A DNA stretch of 21,758 bases, from assembly GCA_043381765.1 (NCBI GenBank), contig JBHJMP010001177.1, forward strand, positions 1 to 21,758. Direction: 5' to 3'. The notes below the pieces were generated by a model. That model had not been told where the DNA came from. It saw nothing but the letters and a program-made list of their open reading frames with translations, and did no database searches. Below, in pieces: positions 13,838 through 21,758 of the stretch. Numbering within the stretch: position 1 is the stretch's first letter; the number at the start of each line of letters is the position of its first letter. Position numbers and translations under genes: made by a program. Source of the stretch: Collodictyon triciliatum. Lineage: Eukaryota; CRuMs.

Positions 13838-16597
13838 ATGCAACAACTGACACCGGAGCACTTTACAAAGAGATTCATTCTCTACACGAGCGAGGATATT
13901 CTCTACACAATTGACTATGATCGCACCCTCGCAAACAGCCTGTTTGGAAAGGTGATCGGAAAGCTCTTGGTTAGGAGGCTGTATCCAAAGATGCGCACAG
14001 CAGGATCAATCATTGTACCGACAGCCATAATGTACTGGTGCGTTGTTATGGTTAGTCCGTCTTCATACATTTTCCCTCTATTCCTTGGGATGTGCATGGT
14101 AGGTATCATCTTCAATATTCTTAGCATCCTGTCAATGCAAGTCGACTTGGTTATTTTGAGTTTCCAATCGTTTGAAGTTAATTTTATGCTCATGTTGGTG
14201 GTCATTAAAGTCCTTATCTTTGTGGAGTCTACCAATTGGATATCACAATCGGTTATTGGCGGGGCTTGTGTTTTTATCGCATATTTGAACCTCTTTCTGT
14301 TGGATGCATTCATGGTAAGCCCATCATACTTTGACAAAGAATTGGTAAAAATTAAAAAACATGTGGAAGTAGATCACCAGAACATGGGTCGGTCAGATTC
14401 ATCCAGAGTCGAATTAGGTGACAAAAAGGAACCGAGACCTTTGTTTCACACTACAAGAGTTGCGGTGATTGGAACCTCATCAGCGAATAATATAACCTCC
14501 AACCACAGGCCCGATACCCAAGGACAAGAGTCAAAGATTTGTAGGCCGATGGAGAACAACTTTTTGAATATTAACGCTGAGCCGATTGCAGAAAGTTCAG
14601 AGTTAAACTCTCAAGACAATTTATTCTATGACAAACAATCATTACATATCGATGGAGATTCACTTGTCCAAAGAATGAACATATCGAGATATCCCCTTCA
14701 TGAGATTTACAGCAAGCTATGCAATATATATCAGACTGTCTCCACATACCAAAGATCATCGAATATTTATAGGCGACTAAAGAGGCGTTTCAGGATATCT
14801 CAATCAACAGGTCCTAACCAATTATATTATTTGATTGTTGGACTCATGTATACTACATTCCTTTATTCATGCATAAGATGGCATGTAATCCCAAACATAG
14901 AAGACAAGCGTATACCATACTTGTCACAATATACAACTTCTTTGGTTGTGCTGCGTTCGTGTTGTTTAAACCTTATGGCATTCACAGTTCGTCGAATCTT
15001 TTTGCAGCTTTTTTATCCTTACAAAACTTTGAGCATTCGTCGCAAGCACTACAAAATCCCACTTGTAAAGGAATGGATTCCTATTATAAGAATAATACAG
15101 GACGAATGGAAAAATATTGTTTTTAAAGGAAATAAAGAAAGTAGTATTCAAAGTCTTGGCAACATACCGGGGTCGATTTCAACCCAAATCCTCCCTTTGG
15201 AAAAGGAAGCTGTTTCTGAAATTACAGATGCGTCAGAGTCCAAATCAGAATTTAATAGCACGAATTTAGACTCGAAAGTACCTACAGGGAATGGTGCTGA
15301 GGGAGGTATTAGCAGTTCACTACATAATGCCGGCTATGAGAATATTCAAACTGGAGACATTAACGACCAAACCTCAACTTGCTATTTAGGTATAAATTCC
15401 TCGAGTAATGAAAGTGAAAAAAGGCTTTCATCTGGTGCAGTAAAAGTGAAACCAATGTTGCCAATGATAGACAATGTAAACTCTGAAATAAAACAAACAG
15501 AAAACAAACCATTTACCTTCTGTGAGGCAAAAACAGAAACTATCGAGAAAAAAGAGGCATACAAGTGGCTTCAACTTGGAGACGAGAAAAAGAAGAAAAT
15601 CGGCATAATTTTCACTCCACTTCGGGATGAATACTGTATCAACTTTGAGAAATCTATATATGACACTCTCTCAGGAGGGTACATGACCAGGAAGTTCAAG
15701 AGCATATCTTCGAAAATTATAAGGATAACCGCGATATTCGCATTTTTGTCAGGGGTCGTGCTTTTCCTTACCCTGGTATGTAGTCAGTGCATCCCACACC
15801 AAATATCGCTTATCATAATGATTCTGGGAATCGTGAATATGTCGTTCGTTATCCTTACATACTCTTCAGAGGCTTTTGTCTTGAATGCCAAAACTTTTGA
15901 TACTTTCTTTCTACTCTTCAATGATTTATCGATGTCATTGGCCCTTTTAACTATTACAGCAGAAGTCTCCATTATTGGTGTAGTTAGATCGCTGAATTTC
16001 TTCATCAGTGTTATGGGTGTGATGTTGTTTGATGCTAATCCGTTTCCACCAAAAGGAATCAAAGTAAGACTAGAAAAATTGGAAAAAATATTGCTCGAAA
16101 AAGAGAAACGGAGCCCAGTCATGAACGAGCTTTACTTTTTGGGCGAGCTACTCGCCGCTCGATATGTGGAGGCCAGTGTTTGTCAAGAGGCACCCAAACC
16201 GCCGGAGGGAATCGTTGGACTAAAAGTGTTTGATATAAAGAGAGCCACAGTCATCGTACCTTTTCAAAAATTTTCATCTTGGATGCATGTAACAAGGGAG
16301 CTATTAAAAATGTATCCCTGGCAAATCATTCTTTCGTGTGCCATGGTTGTTTGTAATTCAGTGATATGGATATCCATATTCAATTCGAAGCTTTCATCTC
16401 AATTCCACACTTTTGCATTCTCAATGTTTGTTGTTGATATTGACAATCGCATGGTCTTATTCACAGCTGCGATTGCGTTTCTTTCATTCACCTCGAGGAG
16501 GCTATGGGGGTTCATAAAAAAGCCGACGTGTTGCCTCTCCTTTGAGAGAAGAGTTGTCAGAATGCCAATCAGCCAACACACACTTGACATTATCTAG
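13838..16597 (+). CDS. Intronless 919-residue multi-pass membrane protein with internal duplication, function unknown
   Basis: One ATG-to-TAG ORF of 919 residues. I do not recognise the family. About 12 hydrophobic segments: near 55-72, 78-100, 115-130, 140-160, 329-346, 363-382, 627-648, 655-676, 690-707, 711-731, 829-848 and 870-887. They are separated by hydrophilic Ser/Asn/Lys-rich loops at 161-325 and 425-585. The two halves look homologous: residues 14-37 match 590-613 (ILYT... against IIFT..., with YDRT against FEKS); TAI is shared at 62-64 and 631-633; 89-158 match 664-733 (SFQSFEVNFML against NAKTFDTFFLL); and 377-409 match 879-911 (AFTVRR against SFTSRR, then P, LS and RR at the same spacing). 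So each half is four TM segments, a cytosolic loop, two TM segments and a basic FTxRR end. Codon use is AT-rich, unlike RPSA. A transporter, channel or receptor is possible, but nothing decides it. Confidence 0.88.
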   Translation: MQQLTPEHFTKRFILYTSEDILYTIDYDRTLANSLFGKVIGKLLVRRLYPKMRTAGSIIVPTAIMYWCVVMVSPSSYIFPLFLGMCMVGIIFNILSILSMQVDLVILSFQSFEVNFMLMLVVIKVLIFVESTNWISQSVIGGACVFIAYLNLFLLDAFMVSPSYFDKELVKIKKHVEVDHQNMGRSDSSRVELGDKKEPRPLFHTTRVAVIGTSSANNITSNHRPDTQGQESKICRPMENNFLNINAEPIAESSELNSQDNLFYDKQSLHIDGDSLVQRMNISRYPLHEIYSKLCNIYQTVSTYQRSSNIYRRLKRRFRISQSTGPNQLYYLIVGLMYTTFLYSCIRWHVIPNIEDKRIPYLSQYTTSLVVLRSCCLNLMAFTVRRIFLQLFYPYKTLSIRRKHYKIPLVKEWIPIIRIIQDEWKNIVFKGNKESSIQSLGNIPGSISTQILPLEKEAVSEITDASESKSEFNSTNLDSKVPTGNGAEGGISSSLHNAGYENIQTGDINDQTSTCYLGINSSSNESEKRLSSGAVKVKPMLPMIDNVNSEIKQTENKPFTFCEAKTETIEKKEAYKWLQLGDEKKKKIGIIFTPLRDEYCINFEKSIYDTLSGGYMTRKFKSISSKIIRITAIFAFLSGVVLFLTLVCSQCIPHQISLIIMILGIVNMSFVILTYSSEAFVLNAKTFDTFFLLFNDLSMSLALLTITAEVSIIGVVRSLNFFISVMGVMLFDANPFPPKGIKVRLEKLEKILLEKEKRSPVMNELYFLGELLAARYVEASVCQEAPKPPEGIVGLKVFDIKRATVIVPFQKFSSWMHVTRELLKMYPWQIILSCAMVVCNSVIWISIFNSKLSSQFHTFAFSMFVVDIDNRMVLFTAAIAFLSFTSRRLWGFIKKPTCCLSFERRVVRMPISQHTLDII

Positions 16598-16648
16598 GGT
16601 GCTAGCTGGGCCATTGTGATTCCACAGGCAGTTCAAGTTGTTTTGCCC

Positions 16649-16731
<83 letters not shown>

Positions 16732-16971
16732 TCCTTCCTTCCTTCCTAGTACAGCTTCTCATTTTTTTCTTTACTAACCATAAAATATTGATGAGTGCCG
16801 CAATAAACAAACATCAACCCTAACCCATCATGCTTTTTTTAATAATTTTTTGAATGCACCTTTTCATATCACGCTTTGCCTTTTTCTTTTTCTCTTTCAT
16901 TTCCTCTCCTTTCCTTTCCCTCCCCTTCCGCCAGTTTTGCCCGCGCTTTACTGTCTGCTTATTCAGGAGGC
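16598..16971. other. Spacer between the membrane-protein gene and the amidotransferase gene
   Basis: About 370 bases holding the TTTC array, a second T/C-rich stretch (16875-16966) ending in CAG five bases before the next ATG, and two copies of a telomere-like AACCCT unit at 16816-16826. No ORF of note. Confidence 0.6.
16650..16747. repeat. (TTTC)n microsatellite passing into (TTCC)n
   Basis: About 21 TTTC units followed by three or four TTCC units, starting about 50 bases after the stop of the 919-residue ORF. It may lie in that gene's 3' UTR or the promoter of the next gene. Confidence 0.95.
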
Positions 16972-18154
16972 ATGAGCCGACCAGAGAAGCCTACAAAGCT
17001 TCCTTGCGTCCTTATTTCTCAGCGTCTTGTGGTTGTGGAGGGAATCCAGGAGCAACGCGAGTGCCTTAGCAGCGATTGGGCGAGCGTCTTTTCAGCCTTG
17101 GGTGTTCTTCCAGTCCCGCTCCTTGTTGGACTCCGCCAAGGGACTGCAGACAACTTTCGCTTGGTTGCAAGAAGCTACCTGGACTCCTTTAAGCCCGTGG
17201 GGATCATTTTGAGTGGCGGGAACGACATTGCTTCTGTGTCTCCAGAAAACACACAGTCTCTTCTGCGGGATGAGTTTGAGTTGGCTTTCTTGCACGAGGC
17301 TATGGCAGCGAATGTTCCTGTCCTTGGGGTGGGTCTGGCAATTGCACCTATGAAAACCATTGAGGATGATATAATTATACAACCATAAACGATATTGCAT
17401 AAGTATTCCTTACACATAATGAAATAGATATATGCAAAGGCGAGCAAAAATACATCAATAAATCAGATAAAAAGAAATCGAGAAATCAACATTCGTTATA
17501 AATTATCTGAAATAAAGGGTGAGTGAGAGTGTGCGCACTTTAATGTTTCTTTTCAGGTATGCCGTGGCATGCAACTCTTGGCTCATTATGCTGGCTTCAC
17601 ACTCGCGCGGTGCGCTGGGCATGTGGCTACATCCCATGAATTGCAAGTGGTTGGGAAAAGCGTATTGTTTGATGCCTGGATTTGTGCAAATCCTAGCCTT
17701 CAAGTCAATTCGTTCCACAACTGGGCCGTTTTGTGGGAAGATGCCTCTGCCAGAGACAAAGAAGGCCCAACACCAACCGACAGCTTCGAGCCTATCTTTG
17801 TGGCTGGTGAGCCCACCAAAAAGGTGTGTGTGCCTATATCGAATTCGCCGTAATTGTCAGTGATCCCCGCTTGACTTTGTACTCTCTTCCATTACATAGA
17901 TTTATATTCTGATACCTTTAAATATATGCGAAATATTTTAATTCGATAGCATACTTCAAAACCGCACACTTTTTTTTTCCAAAAACAATAATTACCTATT
18001 TATAACAGTATGTATATATTGCAAGGTTTTAGAGGCGTTTGTCCACAGAGACAAAAAGGTTATTGGAGTTATGTGGCACCCTGAAAGGTCGAGTGGGGCT
18101 GCATTTCATGCTGATTTGGCATTGATGCGGGCTCTATTTTCGTTAGATACTTGA
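16972..18154 (+). CDS. Class I glutamine amidotransferase / gamma-glutamyl hydrolase-like (peptidase C26), three exons
   Basis: Exons 16972-17328, 17557-17823 and 18026-18154, all phase 0, give 250 residues. The fold is a class I glutamine amidotransferase. The catalytic Cys121 lies in LG-VCRGMQLL, which is rebuilt exactly at the exon 1/2 junction; the His226/Glu228 pair lies in VMWHPE (exon 3). Other marks are ILSGGNDI (about 78-85) and VNSFHNWAV. The N-terminus (LISQRLVVVEGIQEQRECLS, then W) resembles bacterial stand-alone members near Campylobacter Cj1417c, a gamma-glutamyl-CDP-amidate hydrolase, more than GMP synthase or carbamoyl-phosphate synthase domains. Such enzymes cut a gamma-glutamyl amide bond; the substrate here is unknown. 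No second synthetase domain is attached. Introns are 228 and 202 nt. The start is the first in-frame ATG; the codons before it lie in a pyrimidine tract ending in CAG and are probably not translated. Confidence 0.92.
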
Positions 18155-18603
18155 TTGCTGCCGATTTCCAGTTCATGATATGCACTCGTCTTTTTGAGCC
18201 AATTCTCAGTTCTCTCAAAATGACGTGATTGATGGATTTGAATATGCGACCTGAAATTGTGTCTCATTTTCCTTCTTTTTCTTTTTTTGATGCGTTTCAT
18301 TCTTTTACATCTTATATACTTGAATGAGGCCACAAAGAAATCATAATAATTTTAAAAAAAATCACATAAATAAAGTTTTCCTTCTGAAATCAGCAAGTTT
18401 TTCCTTCTTTTTATATGATTCCCTAAATTTCATTGTAAAGAAAAAGTGTATATAGTGGTAATATCTGTATATGTGCGGTGTTAAGTCACATGTCGAGGGG
18501 ACTCCAACACACACAAAATTCCTGGCCCAAAGAGACAAGAGATGGAATAATGAGACATAATAGAAGGAAAAGGAAACAAAGACATTCTTCGACGTCAGCA
18601 AGC
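18155..18603. other. Convergent intergenic spacer
   Basis: About 450 AT-rich bases between two gene ends that face each other. AATAAA occurs near 18367 on the plus strand, a candidate poly(A) signal for the amidotransferase about 210 bases past its stop. No gene seen. Confidence 0.55.
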
Positions 18604-20364
<1,761 letters not shown>

Positions 20365-20948
20365 GGAAGATAGAGAAGGCACCAACAACCGTCCTTAAAG
20401 AGAGTCAACGTGGTTTCACAGATAAGGATGTTTTAGTGCATTATTATATTTATATCAACTACAGTTCCTTCTCAGCTATATTGCTTGTGAGGACTGCAGT
20501 TTTCAAGTACAAAGAGAGAAAGAGAAAAAAGAGAGAAAAGAAGCACAACAAAAGTTCGAAAAAGTGAAAAGGAAAGGAAAGGAAAGGAAAGAGAGAAAAG
20601 AGAGAAAAGAGAGAAAAGAGAGAAAAGAGAGAAAAGAGAGAGAAAAGAGAGAGAAAAGAGAGAGAAAAGAGAGAGAAAAGAGAGAGAAAAGAGAGAGAAA
20701 AGAGAGAAGAGAGAAAAGAGAGAAAAGAGAGAAAAGAGAGAAAAGAGAGAAAAGAGAGAAAAGAGAGAAAAGAAAGAAAAGAAAGAACGAAAGAAAGAGG
20801 AGACGAATAAAGTAGAAGATAAATTAGATAAGTAAAATGCAAAGGGAAGAAACACACACACACACTCACAAAAAAAAAACACACACACACAAAAACAAAA
20901 AAAGAAAGAAAAACAAAAAAAGGGGTGTAAAAGTCTGGAGGCAAGCGA
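20365..20948. other. Upstream region of the five-exon gene, mostly repeats
   Basis: About 580 bases: a short AT-rich stretch, then the GAGAAAA repeat block, then CA-rich and A-rich sequence at 20850-20930. No gene recognised. Confidence 0.55.
20565..20795. repeat. Long purine-only repeat of GAGAGAAAA/GAGAAAA units
   Basis: About 230 bases with virtually no pyrimidine on the plus strand. It opens with GGAAA units, continues with GAGAAAA and GAGAGAAAA units in blocks, and ends in GAAA units. The block structure suggests stepwise expansion of several related units. Confidence 0.95.
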
Positions 20949-21130
20949 ATGAAAAAGTGGTCTGTTTTACTCTTGGGGGCAGCTAGTTTACCGATCTGCG
21001 TGTGTTTGCTTCTGGTGGCCCTGACGGTCATACTTCAGCCTGCAGATAACACCAAGAGACCAAGGAAAAGGTTGACGAGAAGCAGAAAATTTATTTGGCA
21101 TGGTTCAAATAGTACCATATATTTTATCTT
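20949..21130 (+). other. Possible signal-peptide start of an unknown ORF (weak)
   Basis: An ATG at 20949 opens a Lys-Lys-Trp start, a hydrophobic run of about 20 residues (LLLGAASLPICVCLLLVALT) and a basic stretch. The frame then runs into a T-rich repeat and antisense LINE sequence up to 21506, so most of the ORF is not a gene. Only the first 50 or so codons could be a real secreted or membrane N-terminus with an intron after it. Confidence 0.15.
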
Positions 21131-21136
21131 TTCTTT

Positions 21137-21187
21137 TTTTTTTGCTTTTTGCTTTTTGCTTTTTGCTTTTTGCTTTTTGCTTTTTGC
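21137..21187. repeat. (TTTTTGC)7 heptamer array, probable LINE 3' tail
   Basis: Seven near-perfect TTTTTGC units on the plus strand, GCAAAAA in LINE sense, followed by a longer A-rich run. Several LINE families end in short tandem repeats in place of plain poly(A). Position and strand fit that reading. Confidence 0.8.
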
Positions 21188-21242
21188 TTTTTTGGGAAAC
21201 GCTCTGGATATCGGCGTGCTTCTCGTTGGTGCTCGGCGTAGT

Positions 21243-21555
21243 TTAAATTCGCTCGATTATATTGCCAACAGAATTATGAGGGCCAAACAGGATGTCGGAC
21301 GCGCTGAGTCGATTGGAAGCATAATCAAGCTCAGAGAGCCTCTTGCGGGTAGATTCTGTCATTTTTTGAGCCAGAGAGCACTTCACAAATGTGTGTTCGA
21401 TAGAGTCACCTCCATTATGGTGCATGGTGCATTCTGGAGAGGTCGTTGCTGCATGGACTACGCGCGCACCTATCCACAGCTCTCTGTTGGAGATATTGAG
21501 AAGTAGGGCGCGGTGTTTCAGGAGTAGCTGAGGTATACGGGCTTCCTTCCAGCTT
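21243..21555 (-). pseudogene. LINE ORF2 zinc-knuckle (zf-RVT-like) C-terminal fragment
   Basis: An open frame ending at 21243 contains CTMH, then SIEHTFVKC, a C-x2-H ... H-x4-C spacing like the reverse transcriptase zinc-binding domain, where E-x-x-E/I-H-x-F-x-x-C is the usual core. Just upstream, HRALLLNISNRELW recalls the segment that follows RT in these elements. The frame differs from that of the RT fragment, and much of the sequence between is absent. Confidence 0.65.
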
Positions 21556-21758
21556 TATATTTCTGATTATTCGAAGTGATGAAGTTGCGGCAGATGTCTT
21601 CCAGTTCCTTCAGCCTCTTGGGATTCAGCAAAGTGCCTTTCATGTTGTAGATAAGGGCCGACAGCATCACTTGGTTCCACAACCTTACTTTCCCCACGTC
21701 CGATAGATGAAAGTTGCTCCACACTGATATTTTCGACTTGATGTCCTCAACCAGGCTT
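21518..21758 (-). pseudogene. LINE reverse transcriptase C-terminal fragment, open to the window edge
   Basis: The minus frame open at the right edge reads SLVEDIKSKISVWSNFHLSD, then VGKVRLWNQVMLSALIYN, then LKELEDICRNFI. This is the thumb-like block of LINE RTs: W followed by LS-x-x-GK/R, a hydrophobic helix ending in Y, and a later I-x-x-F-I/W. A TGA at 21518-21520 ends it early, where intact elements continue. The catalytic core would lie beyond the window. Confidence 0.8.

Larger units (their letters stand above)
21130..21758 (-). mobile_element. 3' end of a degenerate non-LTR retrotransposon (LINE), cut by the window edge
   Basis: On the minus strand, reading in from the right edge, there is a reverse transcriptase C-terminal (thumb/connection) segment, a frameshift, a zinc-knuckle-like segment, a stop at 21243-21245, about 55 bases of non-coding sequence and then a (GCAAAAA)n/A-rich tail. 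This is the order found at the 3' end of LINE ORF2. The distance from RT thumb to zinc motif is far shorter than in intact elements, so the copy is internally deleted. The 5' part lies beyond the window. Confidence 0.8.

Noticed and set aside
16816-16826. AACCCTAACCC, resembling telomeric repeats
   Set aside because: Fewer than two full units; expected by chance in a window this size, with no further repeats around it.
20949-21506. A 185-codon plus-strand ORF with a signal-peptide-like start
   Set aside because: Most of it is the antisense of LINE coding sequence and a T-rich repeat. Only the first part is kept, as a weak feature.

Overview
The window is nuclear DNA from an intron-rich, AT-rich eukaryote, most likely a protist. 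It carries conserved eukaryotic cytosolic genes (40S ribosomal protein SA, eIF3 subunit L) cut by GT-AG introns of 57 to about 454 nt. There are also long perfect microsatellites in almost every non-coding stretch, and a decayed LINE. The style (microsatellite-laden introns, short gaps, mixed strands) is compatible with a rhizarian such as a foraminifer, but the sequence alone does not prove that. Most genes cannot be read as single ORFs. I rebuilt them by joining exons by eye, using phase, GT/AG borders and remembered family sequences.

Layout from left to right. (1) A plus-strand type II membrane sulfotransferase (about 164-1839), whose first 12 codons and signal anchor lie upstream of the long ORF. 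(2) A minus-strand ten-exon gene (5712 to 2114) encoding a homologue of MKKS/BBS6, the chaperonin-like Bardet-Biedl protein; this is the most surprising gene here. (3) Minus-strand eIF3L in eleven exons (10070 to 6202). (4) Minus-strand RPSA/uS2 in five exons (12284 to 11107). (5) A plus-strand intronless 919-residue multi-pass membrane protein (13838-16597), which I do not recognise and which appears to be an internal duplication. (6) A plus-strand three-exon class I glutamine amidotransferase of the peptidase C26 type (16972-18154). (7) A minus-strand five-exon gene of unknown function with a possible ubiquitin-like fold and an acidic tail (20364 to 18604). (8) A minus-strand, frameshifted and internally deleted 3' end of a LINE reverse transcriptase, with a heptamer tail, running off the right edge.

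The genes do not form one pathway. eIF3L and RPSA both serve translation initiation and the 40S subunit. The sulfotransferase would act in the Golgi. The MKKS-like gene hints that the organism builds, or once built, a cilium or flagellum with a BBSome. The tetranucleotide and trinucleotide arrays lie largely inside introns (MKKS introns 1 and 3, eIF3L intron 9, the 18.6-20.4 kb gene introns 2 and 3), so they produce many spurious low-complexity ORFs. Limits: exon borders are inferred without transcripts or searches, and one MKKS junction does not keep frame.
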